Part shown: positions 1 to 7,776 of the stretch, piece after piece
Position numbering within the stretch: position 1 is the first letter of the stretch
Layout: each line of letters starts with the position of its first letter
From: Bacillota bacterium
GTDB lineage: Bacteria > Bacillota > Clostridia > Lachnospirales > Lachnospiraceae
DNA length: 21,325 nucleotides
Assembly: GCA_023409535.1 (NCBI GenBank)
Contig: JAEYGZ010000045.1
Location: 1-21,325 of the forward strand
Direction: 5' to 3'
Position numbers and translations under genes: made by a program
The notes under the pieces: model-generated
Told to the model about the DNA's origin: nothing
Database searches by the model: none
The model's input: the letters and a program-made list of their open reading frames with translations, nothing else

Positions 1-31
1 CCCTCCAGATATTCAACAAACTAGCGCAATG

Positions 32-47
32 TGTTGAGTTCTCAACA
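32..47. promoter_or_regulatory. Upstream operator, TGTTGA-N4-TCAACA
   Basis: Perfect 6-bp inverted arms separated by GTTC. The same arms recur at 112-127. This copy lies about 20 bp upstream of the predicted -35 box of the reductase gene. A lone half-site TCAACA is also present at 13-18. The form is typical of a dimeric repressor site (TetR or similar), but the cognate regulator is not in the window. Confidence 0.65.
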
Positions 48-66
48 GTTAGAACAATTATAACTA

Positions 67-95
67 TTGAAATTCTCACCACAAATCAGTATGCT
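67..95 (+). promoter_or_regulatory. Sigma-A-type promoter of the PanE-like gene
   Basis: TTGAAA at 67-72, a 17-base spacer, then TATGCT at 90-95. This predicts a transcript start near 102, about 50 bases before the start codon. The two operators bracket it, one above the -35 and one just after the predicted start. Read by eye only. Confidence 0.55.
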
Positions 96-111
96 CAGAA
101 TATCAAACATG

Positions 112-127
112 TGTTGAAAAGTCAACA
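112..127. promoter_or_regulatory. Downstream operator, TGTTGA-N4-TCAACA
   Basis: Same arms as the site at 32-47, with a different spacer (AAAG), exactly 80 bp downstream. It lies about 10 bp after the predicted transcript start and 24 bp before the ATG, so a bound protein would block the promoter or early elongation. Confidence 0.65.
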
Positions 128-151
128 AGCGATCATTATGGAGGAAGCTTT

Positions 152-1084
152 ATGAAAATACTTTTCTTTGGGCGCGGTGTCATTGGAACACAATATGCCT
201 GGGCGTTTGAAAATGCAGGCCATACGGTTGAGTTTTATGTTCGCGAAGGCAGGAAGGCACAATACGGCTCCAATGTAAACTTGGAACTATGGGATGCAAG
301 GCAAAGCAAAAAAGACCGGACAGTCAAAGAAAAATGGCCTATTGTTATACATGAAGAAATAAAGGAAAATCACGACTATGACCTTATTTTTATGAGTGTC
401 AACCCAGAGCAGGTATCAAGTGCGGTAAAGTACCTCGCACCACGAGTTGGAAATGCAACAGTTCTTTTTTTCAATAACTTTTGGCAAGACCCTCAATCAG
501 CTGTTCAGCCGATACCGCTCAGTCATATTGTCTATGGCTTCCCCGGCGCCGGCGGCGGGTTTGAAGGAAACACGCTTTACGGCGGGCTTTACAAGACGGT
601 TCAGTTTGGAACCTTTGAACCCGAGCCTGCCAAAAGGGATTTAGAGATTCGTAAGCTTTTTGCCCAGGCGGGCTTCAAGATAATGGTTCAAAAGGATGTA
701 AAAAGTTGGCTCTGGAATCACTTCGCCTTCAACGCTGCAATGGAAGTCGAAGTATTAAAAAGCGGCAGTTTTGCAAAAGTAATTTCTTCGCGCGAAGCGC
801 TCGATGGATTAGGCCGGAACTTGAAAGAAATGATCCCTGTTTTGAAAGCAAAGGGCTCAAACCTTGATGTTATGACAAAAGTCTTGAGCGGCCTGCCGCC
901 GAGAGTTGTCGGATTTCTTATGAGTCATGTTGTTTTTTCTCCGAAAAGCATGTCCTATGCGCTTGTGGCGCATAACCACTTTAAAGTTGGCTATGCTGTG
1001 CAGGAAGTTATTACAGATGCCAGAAAGTACGGAATAAAGGCACCACGGCTTTACGATGTTGAAAGCTTAATTACGGAACAATGA
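152..1084 (+). CDS. Ketopantoate reductase (ApbA/PanE) family protein
   Basis: A 310-residue, probably cytoplasmic NAD(P)H-dependent reductase. The N-terminus is a Rossmann strand and glycine loop (ILFFGRGVIGTQYAWAF), followed by the typical second-strand region, and the C-terminal half reads as the helical ApbA_C domain, including KSWLWNHFAFNAA near the expected catalytic-lysine region. GGAGG at 140-144 sits 7 bases before the ATG, which supports this start. The gene stands alone, opposite to the glycan locus, and is preceded by twin operators, so it is likely repressor-controlled. True PanE converts 2-dehydropantoate to pantoate, but many paralogues act on other 2-oxo acids and no pantothenate genes adjoin it. 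I therefore give the family, not the exact substrate. Confidence 0.82.
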   Translation: MKILFFGRGVIGTQYAWAFENAGHTVEFYVREGRKAQYGSNVNLELWDARQSKKDRTVKEKWPIVIHEEIKENHDYDLIFMSVNPEQVSSAVKYLAPRVGNATVLFFNNFWQDPQSAVQPIPLSHIVYGFPGAGGGFEGNTLYGGLYKTVQFGTFEPEPAKRDLEIRKLFAQAGFKIMVQKDVKSWLWNHFAFNAAMEVEVLKSGSFAKVISSREALDGLGRNLKEMIPVLKAKGSNLDVMTKVLSGLPPRVVGFLMSHVVFSPKSMSYALVAHNHFKVGYAVQEVITDARKYGIKAPRLYDVESLITEQ

Positions 1085-1089
1085 CGTTT

Positions 1090-1117
1090 GAAGCGCACTG
1101 TTTTTGCAGTGCGCTTC
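1090..1117 (+). terminator. Hairpin after the PanE-like gene
   Basis: An 11-bp perfect stem (GAAGCGCACTG pairing with CAGTGCGCTTC) with a 6-base loop, starting 5 bases after the stop codon and followed by CTGTTAAAATTAATTTTT. The T-rich tail is interrupted, so termination strength is uncertain. It lies in the convergent gap with the glycoside hydrolase gene ending at 1127, but on the minus strand no T-run follows. Confidence 0.65.
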
Positions 1118-1126
1118 CTGTTAAAA

Positions 1127-3058
1127 TTAATTTTTAGCTACAACATCATCAAATTCAGCATCGCATGTGGATCTGAGGCCAATTTTGCCCGATGTAAGCT
1201 GATTCGCACTATTGGTCCAGTTTATCAACGGATATCCGTCCACATAAGCTCTTATATTATTCCCTGCCACACAAACCTTAAGATTGTACCACGTGTTTGT
1301 ATCCACGGAAATAACCGAGCTTGAAGCCAGCAGCGTCATTGTTCCTCCCGCTCTTTTGTATAGTTCTGCCTTATTTGTACTGTCATTCATCCTGAAAGTA
1401 TAGTAGTTATTGCTGTCGGTGTATCTGAAAACGAGTCCTGCATTTCCGTTTGCCGTCAATATTTTAGACTTCGCTGCATAAGTGAAATCCGTCAATGTAT
1501 TTCCGGCTGTTGCTATACTGTCTGTTGATCCATTAAGCTTGAATGCCTTTGAACCATCCGTGATAATGCTCCATGTACCTCCGCCGGTTGTCCATCCGGT
1601 TGAGTCTCCGTCTTCAAAATCGTCGGTAAAATAATTAGTTACCGTTGGGTTTCCCGATACCGTGCCTTTGCCATAAGTTGTAAGTAAAATAAATCCATCC
1701 GCAGGAACAGTAAAGCTCACACCATTGCTGCCCATATCAACGTTGTTTACGGAGCTGTCTGCCACCGGAAGACTGTTGCTGTCCACAGGATAGTATGTGC
1801 TGGTATACTTATATACGTTAAATGATCCTGTCCCGACGCCCGGAATTCGTACATTGACATCTTTAGATGAAGTACCTCTGTTTACAACTGCAATTGTCCA
1901 GTAATTAACATTTTCACTTACTTTTTTCTGTCCAACCAGTAATCTGGTTTCAGAATCTATTGCAGACGGATTGTAAAACACCATGCCGGGCTTAAAATAT
2001 TTGGACATCAGTGCGTATGTATAGAACCAGGGATACGGATCCGGATGATTAAAGATATCCCACATCCCCCATGCCCTTCCATGCTGTGCAGAATCTATCT
2101 CCCACATGCTCAAGCCATTGCAGCCCTGCTGGATCGCCTGAATTGCCAAATCAGCATTATGAAGCGCATACCAGTGATTCCCGATAGCTGCCTGGTTATC
2201 GTTGGAATCTTGTCCTGTCATAGAGCCGGCCTCGGTAATAAAAAATGGGTTTGTTGTACTCAGACCCAGAATGCGGTCCTTGATTAAAGTATCAGCTCCG
2301 CCTTGTGTCACACTTTGCCAGGGATAATAATGGATGTCATATGCGCCTACATAGGGCTGCAATTCTGCCTGATGAGCCAAATCATAATTCGCCGTACTTC
2401 CAGGCTGATTCCCTGAACCTGAAAGTTTAACATTGAGACCTTTTGCCGCTATTTTGGCCTGCAGCCTGCTATAGTTGGTTTTATAGCCGGACCAGGATAA
2501 TTTGGCATCTTTTGGTTCGTTCATTTGCTGATAATACTTAATGTTGGTATATCCCTTGGTCTTGATCAAGTATTCCAGACAATCTACCATCATTGTTGAA
2601 TAAGCCTCGGACTCATTATTGGCAATGGTATCGTTGAAATAGTCTTTTCTCCAGGAAGAAAAGAAAACTGTGGTGCCGTTTTGCTTGCAGTTATCAAGGA
2701 TTTTATATAGCTGCTGCATTTCTGCCGTATTCCAGTTATAGCTGCCGACCACCTGCGTGGGACAGAATGCATTTGTGGCGGTACATACCCGGGCAAAACC
2801 CATTTCCATAAAGTTTACTCTTGTCAGAACCGTATCCCATTTATCCCCAAGTGCATCTACAAGCTTATCCGACCCGATGTAAGGGTCAAACTGTGCACCC
2901 AAGCCTTGAAAATAGCCTGCTTTTACATTGTAATTTGAATATACCGTAACCTGGGTAGCAGCATCTGCTTTCAATACCGTAAAGGAATTGCCTGTTAATA
3001 ACACACCGGCCAGAAACACCGCCAGGAATTTTACTTTTTTTGATGTTTTCAGCACCAT
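1127..3058 (-). CDS. Secreted clan GH-A glycoside hydrolase with C-terminal beta-sandwich domain
   Basis: A 643-residue extracellular enzyme expected to hydrolyse glycosidic bonds by the retaining mechanism. I chose the ATG at 3058: GAGGAGG lies 12 bases before it and it leads straight into a signal peptide (MVLKTSKKVKFLAVFLAGVL, cleavage probably near KADAA). The longer TTG frame from 3079 would swallow its own ribosome binding site. The (beta/alpha)8 part shows YQQMNEP (acid/base Glu after Asn) and FFITEAGS (nucleophile Glu), with YDIHYYPW between them. A small beta domain follows, then a C-terminal concanavalin-like sandwich beginning DDFEDGDSTGW, of the kind used as a carbohydrate-binding module (CBM66/LamG-like). 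It is the last gene of the minus-strand locus, separated from the GH130-like gene by a palindrome. GH5, GH30 and GH39 relatives all remain possible. Confidence 0.75.
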   Translation of the reverse strand: MVLKTSKKVKFLAVFLAGVLLTGNSFTVLKADAATQVTVYSNYNVKAGYFQGLGAQFDPYIGSDKLVDALGDKWDTVLTRVNFMEMGFARVCTATNAFCPTQVVGSYNWNTAEMQQLYKILDNCKQNGTTVFFSSWRKDYFNDTIANNESEAYSTMMVDCLEYLIKTKGYTNIKYYQQMNEPKDAKLSWSGYKTNYSRLQAKIAAKGLNVKLSGSGNQPGSTANYDLAHQAELQPYVGAYDIHYYPWQSVTQGGADTLIKDRILGLSTTNPFFITEAGSMTGQDSNDNQAAIGNHWYALHNADLAIQAIQQGCNGLSMWEIDSAQHGRAWGMWDIFNHPDPYPWFYTYALMSKYFKPGMVFYNPSAIDSETRLLVGQKKVSENVNYWTIAVVNRGTSSKDVNVRIPGVGTGSFNVYKYTSTYYPVDSNSLPVADSSVNNVDMGSNGVSFTVPADGFILLTTYGKGTVSGNPTVTNYFTDDFEDGDSTGWTTGGGTWSIITDGSKAFKLNGSTDSIATAGNTLTDFTYAAKSKILTANGNAGLVFRYTDSNNYYTFRMNDSTNKAELYKRAGGTMTLLASSSVISVDTNTWYNLKVCVAGNNIRAYVDGYPLINWTNSANQLTSGKIGLRSTCDAEFDDVVAKN

Positions 3059-3101
3059 AAATATACAAAACCTCCTCAATTTATTTTGATCTCATATTTA
3101 A

Positions 3102-3133
3102 ATTGCTATCAATAGGCGCCTAAACATAGCAAT
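3102..3133. repeat. Interrupted palindrome between the two glycosidase genes
   Basis: Outer arms ATTGCTAT (3102-3109) and ATAGCAAT (3126-3133) surround a perfect 10-bp core TAGGCGCCTA (3113-3122), all sharing one centre. The two 3-base spacers do not pair. It could be an mRNA processing or stability hairpin lowering or separating expression of the last gene, or a protein-binding operator for a promoter of that gene. There is no T-run, so it is not a standard terminator. Confidence 0.6.
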
Positions 3134-3143
3134 AAATATCAAA

Positions 3144-4388
3144 TTAATAAATCATCCTGTAAGTATCGTTCCTTTCTATATTTTTTCCTGTACTGTCAAA
3201 GAGTCTGATATATTCGACCAATTCCTTAAAATCAACACGAGCGATACCGATTCTTTGATCCGCTGCACCATAGCTCATGATGAGTTGACCATCAACCAGA
3301 ATGCCCGCCGTAGTAAAAAGACAGGGGCATGGAAATTTATCCGGCAGCTCCCATTCCTGCTGCGGATACATTAATCTTTCCGGACAGCGGTGTACAATTT
3401 CGGGGAAATCATTTTCTTTTTGTTTCAGAATCATAAATGATTGACTGTAGCCATATCCCGGAAATGTTTTTCCATGGTATTGAAGCAGCCATTCTCCGTT
3501 ACCGAGTGAAATGGGTGCCCAGCTTGCTCCTATACGCTCCTCTTCCCAATCAAAAATGCCTTCCGCAAGAAATTTATGTATTGCTTTCGGAGATGCAAGC
3601 TCCTTGATATTTTCAGCAGCTGCCAGCATGATGGAAGGCTTTTTATGCCCTTTTCCCGCTTCAAAATTTTCAGGATTATGCGGACGATGGATAAGTACAT
3701 ACTGCTGTTTGCCATCAATCATCATTTTCTCCGGAAAGAGAAAAGCATCGCGGTTGTCGTCAATTTGGGGATCGGTTAAGTTGCAAACGTAAGTAAACGC
3801 ATTGTCATAATCATTCTTCTTTAAGTTTTCCAGCTTCAGTTTGTACAGCACCGTCGTAGTGCTGTTGCGGTATGCGGCCCCGGAAAAGGGATTGTCTTCT
3901 TTGACCGCCCAGTCAGGCATATTTTCCATACGGGTAACTATCTTCTCATTATCAAGCCAATACGGCCCCGGCGGAAACATCCGGCAGGCAACCGAAAGAT
4001 AAAGCTCCCCTGCTGCTTCAAAGATTCTGGGATCCTCCACACATCCGTTGCTGTAATTCACAACCTTTCGGCCTTCATCATCCGTTATGCAGATCCTGTC
4101 CATATCATATTCCAGTCTCGGCTCCAATGCAGGCCTGCTAAAATCTGCCTCCCACTTATTTCCCGAATCTTCGCTCCTGGCATATCCCAGAAAAATAGGA
4201 TACGGATCATATTTTGCTCCTTCAAGCTTTTTATGAGCATATGGACCGGTGGCACGAAACAGCATATGCAGCGTGTCGGAGTTGTTATCTTTAATAATTG
4301 CGGGATTGAGCACCATGGTATCTGCCCATGTGCATCCGGGCCTGGGCTCCAGAACCGGGCCTGCAGAATATTTAAAATTGGGTTTCAT
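3144..4388 (-). CDS. GH130-like glycoside phosphorylase or hydrolase
   Basis: A 414-residue protein without signal peptide, expected in the cytoplasm. Five-bladed-propeller motifs of the GH130 type are visible: NPAII near residue 28, LHMLFRATG near 40, and GCVEDPRI near 116 carrying the conserved Glu-Asp-Pro-Arg. Known GH130 members phosphorolyse or hydrolyse beta-mannosides, so a mannose-containing oligosaccharide is a reasonable but unproven substrate. The start is ATG 4388: AAAGGAG lies 9 bases before it but only 3 bases before the other ATG at 4394. The frame overlaps the end of the oxidoreductase gene by 17 bases, which implies translational coupling. A GH43/GH32-like propeller is the main alternative. 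Confidence 0.75.
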   Translation of the reverse strand: MKPNFKYSAGPVLEPRPGCTWADTMVLNPAIIKDNNSDTLHMLFRATGPYAHKKLEGAKYDPYPIFLGYARSEDSGNKWEADFSRPALEPRLEYDMDRICITDDEGRKVVNYSNGCVEDPRIFEAAGELYLSVACRMFPPGPYWLDNEKIVTRMENMPDWAVKEDNPFSGAAYRNSTTTVLYKLKLENLKKNDYDNAFTYVCNLTDPQIDDNRDAFLFPEKMMIDGKQQYVLIHRPHNPENFEAGKGHKKPSIMLAAAENIKELASPKAIHKFLAEGIFDWEEERIGASWAPISLGNGEWLLQYHGKTFPGYGYSQSFMILKQKENDFPEIVHRCPERLMYPQQEWELPDKFPCPCLFTTAGILVDGQLIMSYGAADQRIGIARVDFKELVEYIRLFDSTGKNIERNDTYRMIY

Positions 4389-6006
4389 CGTCATCTTCTC
4401 CTTTATTCAATATTACGCCATCCTGCAGAAGCCTGTTTTTTAGTCTGCCATAACACAGCGTCTGAACACTGCTCCCTTCAGAAACAGCCAATGCTGCAGC
4501 CGTCGCCGCCGACTGGGCCAAAACCATATAGGTAGGCTCCATGCGGATTGAGCCATACGCTGCATGGGATGCGGAAAGCGCAACCGGCACCAGAAGGTTT
4601 TCGCACTCCTTCGCCCTAGGGCATATGGCACCATAGCTGACCGGATACCGTACCTCATCATCCAGCCAGAAGCTCCCTTCCTGCATAACTGTTTGCCCAA
4701 CGGCAAGACGTGAGACATAGTGGGAATCAAAATAGTAAGTCCCCATTCCGATACTGTCGGTTATTTTCGGATGCAATATATCACTTTCAGTCATAATATA
4801 GCTACCAAGCATTCTTCTTCCCTCACGCACGTAAATTTGATGAGGAAAGCCTCCGCTGTCCATAAATTCATCCTTCGGAAATCCCCACATGTTCATTTCT
4901 TTCCTGATATTTTCAGGAACTCTGAGATCGTTTGATAAAAACCACAGTAATCCCAGCGTATAATTTTTATGCTCTTCTTCTATCTGCCGCCGTTTTTCAT
5001 AATCACCATCCGGATAGTCATAACACGCACCGATAAAATCGGCATGATTCGTATCGGTCTTGCAGTTCGGGACTGGCGTGAGGGAAATAATATCCGTAAG
5101 CTTAATTCTTTTCTTCTTCATAACTCTTGCAATAATTTCATAATACAACGGATTGTAATTGGATGGTTTCGAGAAAGGGATCTGATTTTCGGCATCACAG
5201 CTAAGGGTGAATCGATAGCAATATGCCTGGATTCTGTGATCCCCCATGCCCGGACTGCCGGTCATTTCTTCCTCAATATACGGAAGAAGTCCGCTTTCAG
5301 GGTTTCCTTCTATCATATAAGGGTCTACTTCCGTCCCCATGAATAATCCATTGTACAAAATTCCATTTTTTTGCTCGCCATAGGTTGTGTTCGCTTCCCG
5401 CCCAACTACATAGGATATTCCTGCCTTCTGCATCAAATCTCCTTCATAGCCGCAGTCGATAAACATTTTTCCTTGAAAGATCCTTCCGCTTTCCATACGG
5501 ATGGACCTAATTCTTCCGTCAGTAATTTCCACCGGTGCCTTCTCAGCCAACCGTTCATTCCTGACCACAATTATATTTGAGTTTTCAAGCATTTTTTCAA
5601 AAATATGATTTGCTGCCGAAGGCTCAAACATCCACATCATTTGCAATAAATCATCCCTGGCGCCCCAGAAAGTATCTTTATTCCCGGCTAATCTCTCCAA
5701 ATAACTCTGTAGTGTCTCACTCTTCCATACATCGGTTCTTAAATAATGCTTATAAACCTCACAAAAGAATTCCCTTGCAATTCCGCCTACATAATTTCTG
5801 TCATTCATATCCGCAGCCCCAAGTCCTGATGCTGTCACTCCGCCAATCATATCCTTTTCACATACCAGGAGAACCTCCATATTCATACGGGCAGCCTGCA
5901 CCGCAGCAACGATTCCTGCACTGGTACCGCTGTATACTACAACATCAAATAACTGATCCGCCGGATTATAAATTCCATCCTCTTCTTTAAACCCATAACA
6001 GCTCAT
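4372..6006 (-). CDS. FAD-dependent oxidoreductase (FAD_oxidored, PF12831-type)
   Basis: A 544-residue cytoplasmic flavoprotein. The N-terminus has a dinucleotide-binding strand-loop-helix (FDVVVYSGTSAGIVAA, residues 20-35) with an acidic residue ending the second strand (Glu50), then IGGVTASGLGAADMN. The C-terminal FAD contact of this family is present as SIRMEPTYMVLAQSAATAAA. ATGA overlap with the permease stop (6003-6006) shows translational coupling, and it in turn overlaps the GH130-like gene. Members of this family often sit in glycan-utilisation clusters, but their reactions are mostly undefined. Oxidation of a sugar or of an attached group before or after GH130 action is an inference from context only. 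Confidence 0.8.
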   Translation of the reverse strand: MSCYGFKEEDGIYNPADQLFDVVVYSGTSAGIVAAVQAARMNMEVLLVCEKDMIGGVTASGLGAADMNDRNYVGGIAREFFCEVYKHYLRTDVWKSETLQSYLERLAGNKDTFWGARDDLLQMMWMFEPSAANHIFEKMLENSNIIVVRNERLAEKAPVEITDGRIRSIRMESGRIFQGKMFIDCGYEGDLMQKAGISYVVGREANTTYGEQKNGILYNGLFMGTEVDPYMIEGNPESGLLPYIEEEMTGSPGMGDHRIQAYCYRFTLSCDAENQIPFSKPSNYNPLYYEIIARVMKKKRIKLTDIISLTPVPNCKTDTNHADFIGACYDYPDGDYEKRRQIEEEHKNYTLGLLWFLSNDLRVPENIRKEMNMWGFPKDEFMDSGGFPHQIYVREGRRMLGSYIMTESDILHPKITDSIGMGTYYFDSHYVSRLAVGQTVMQEGSFWLDDEVRYPVSYGAICPRAKECENLLVPVALSASHAAYGSIRMEPTYMVLAQSAATAAALAVSEGSSVQTLCYGRLKNRLLQDGVILNKGEDDDETQF

Positions 6007-6827
6007 CCTTTCACCGCACCTCCCGTGAGGCTTTCTGTTATCCTTTGCTGTAAGAAAATATATACTATTGTTAAAGGCAGCAGAATAATAATTAATGCCG
6101 CCACAAATATATTTGTGGACATGGTAAATTCGCCCTTCAGCATATACAATCCCGAGGCTATATTTCTTTTCGCCGGATCAGTTAAAAATAAAAACGGGTT
6201 CATAAAATCATTCCATATACTCACTGCAACCAGCATTGATACCGTAGCAATCGGGGACTTCATGAGCGGCATGATGATTTTAAACAGAAAGGTAAAGTAC
6301 CCACAGCCGTCAATACTTGCAGCCTCGTCCAATTCTTTGGGTATGGTATCCACAAAGCCGGTCAATATAAAAATAGAAATGGCTGCGCAGCTTCCGATAT
6401 AGTACATGATCAAACCATGATACGTATTAATCAGATGGAGCTTGGACATAAGGTTATACAAAGGGATAAGGGAAGGCGGCAGCATCATACTGGAGATAAT
6501 GATAGTGTAGATAATTTTATGCCCCCTGACTCTTTTCCTCGCAACAGGAAATGCAACCAGTACAGCACTTAAGACAGATAACACCGTACCGAATAACAGA
6601 AAGATAAGACTGTTTTTAAAGAGTACGGAAATTTTAGTTTTGGCAAAAGCTTTTATGTAATTTGATATTTCAGGAGCCTGAACGATTCCTGTCGGATTTT
6701 TGTAATATTCCGATGTACTTTTCAAGGATATATTAACCATGGATATTAAAGGTAAGATTACAATTAAGGCAGTCAACACTAAAATAATTATAATTGCGAT
6801 TTTACCATATCTATTTTTTATTTTCAT
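6003..6827 (-). CDS. Carbohydrate ABC transporter permease, MalG type (CUT1)
   Basis: A 274-residue inner-membrane protein with about six hydrophobic segments, the first near residues 9-30. The cytoplasmic EAA loop that contacts the ATPase reads ELDEAASIDGCGYFTF near residues 165-180. GGAGG ends 8 bases before the ATG and overlaps the stop of the upstream permease (TATAGGAGG), showing one transcript. It forms the channel with the MalF-type partner. No ATPase is encoded in the cluster. Confidence 0.92.
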   Translation of the reverse strand: MKIKNRYGKIAIIIILVLTALIVILPLISMVNISLKSTSEYYKNPTGIVQAPEISNYIKAFAKTKISVLFKNSLIFLLFGTVLSVLSAVLVAFPVARKRVRGHKIIYTIIISSMMLPPSLIPLYNLMSKLHLINTYHGLIMYYIGSCAAISIFILTGFVDTIPKELDEAASIDGCGYFTFLFKIIMPLMKSPIATVSMLVAVSIWNDFMNPFLFLTDPAKRNIASGLYMLKGEFTMSTNIFVAALIIILLPLTIVYIFLQQRITESLTGGAVKG

Positions 6828-6839
6828 ATCAATTTCCTC

Positions 6840-7718
6840 CTATACCTCTGTTTTCAGTCGTTTTTGTAAGGATGTTGTAATCGCTACAATCATGAGAATC
6901 AGAAAAAATTGAACAACATTTAATGCTGCGCCATATCCATGTTCTCCCTGTGAGAAAGCCTGATTGAAAATCAGAACCGGCAGGTTTTCTGTACTGTTGG
7001 CAGGTCCGCCCTTGGTTGTAATAAAAATAATGTCAAACAGCTTCAGGGAACCTATTAAGGACAGAAGGATATTAATGGTAATTGAAGGTGAAAGCATTGG
7101 CAGTAATATATACCTTGTTTTATTAAAGAAGCCTGCTCCGTCAATTTCGGCAGCTTCATACAATTCTCCCGGTACGGACATGATATTTGCAAAATAAATC
7201 GTCATGGCATATCCGAAAGATATCCATATCTGAATAAAAATAATGGTATAAATGGAGCCGGGCGTACCAAAAAATACTGCATTGATACCGAGGGCTTTAG
7301 CAATGCCGATCAGCGGTCCGAAATTTGGATCCATAAGGATTCCCCATATAATCGCAACAGCAAAGGCACCTAAAATATTAGGGAAGAAATATAATGCTCT
7401 GAAAAAGCCTGAGCCTTTCATTTTTACCGATACCAGAATTGCAAGAACAATTGCAATGATATTTTGTATCAGTGTAATATAAATCGCATAAACAAACGAG
7501 TTTTTGACCGCATTAAGCAGCAGGTCATTGCCGAATGCTCTTTTAAAATTATCAAGTCCTACAAATGCAGATACGCTGACCCCGTCAAACTTTGTCATAG
7601 CAAAGTAAAAGTTGGATATAATCGGGTATAGTATAAACAAGCCATACATAGCCAGTGACGGTATCAGTCCTATATAAGGTGATATGTCTCTTTTCTTTAA
7701 AGTCGATTTCATTGCCAT
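6840..7718 (-). CDS. Carbohydrate ABC transporter permease, MalF type (CUT1)
   Basis: A 292-residue inner-membrane permease with about six hydrophobic segments (first near residues 14-36). The EAA loop is ELYEAAEIDGAGFFNKTRY near residues 185-203. The ATG at 7718 has AGGA five bases upstream, and a second ATG two codons later is also possible. It lies 58 bases after the binding-protein gene with a strong hairpin between, and 12 bases before the MalG-type gene. It imports an oligosaccharide delivered by the lipoprotein. Confidence 0.92.
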   Translation of the reverse strand: MAMKSTLKKRDISPYIGLIPSLAMYGLFILYPIISNFYFAMTKFDGVSVSAFVGLDNFKRAFGNDLLLNAVKNSFVYAIYITLIQNIIAIVLAILVSVKMKGSGFFRALYFFPNILGAFAVAIIWGILMDPNFGPLIGIAKALGINAVFFGTPGSIYTIIFIQIWISFGYAMTIYFANIMSVPGELYEAAEIDGAGFFNKTRYILLPMLSPSITINILLSLIGSLKLFDIIFITTKGGPANSTENLPVLIFNQAFSQGEHGYGAALNVVQFFLILMIVAITTSLQKRLKTEV

Positions 7719-7741
7719 TCACTTCCTGTCTCTTTAAAATA

Positions 7742-7765
7742 AACAGGGGGGTAAGCCCCCCTGTT
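7742..7765 (-). promoter_or_regulatory. Intercistronic hairpin between binding protein and permease genes
   Basis: A 10-bp perfect GC-rich stem (AACAGGGGGG pairing with CCCCCCTGTT) and 4-base loop, followed on the transcribed strand by TTTATTTTAAAG. It lies 11 bases after the binding-protein stop. Such hairpins commonly cause partial termination or protect the 3' end, giving more binding protein than permease. Read-through must occur if the permeases have no own promoter. Confidence 0.75.
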
Positions 7766-7776
7766 GAAAACAAATT

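Noticed and set aside
4969..5990. Long + strand open frames opposite the oxidoreductase gene
   Set aside because: They are antisense shadows; the minus strand carries recognisable family motifs throughout and gene overlaps at both ends.
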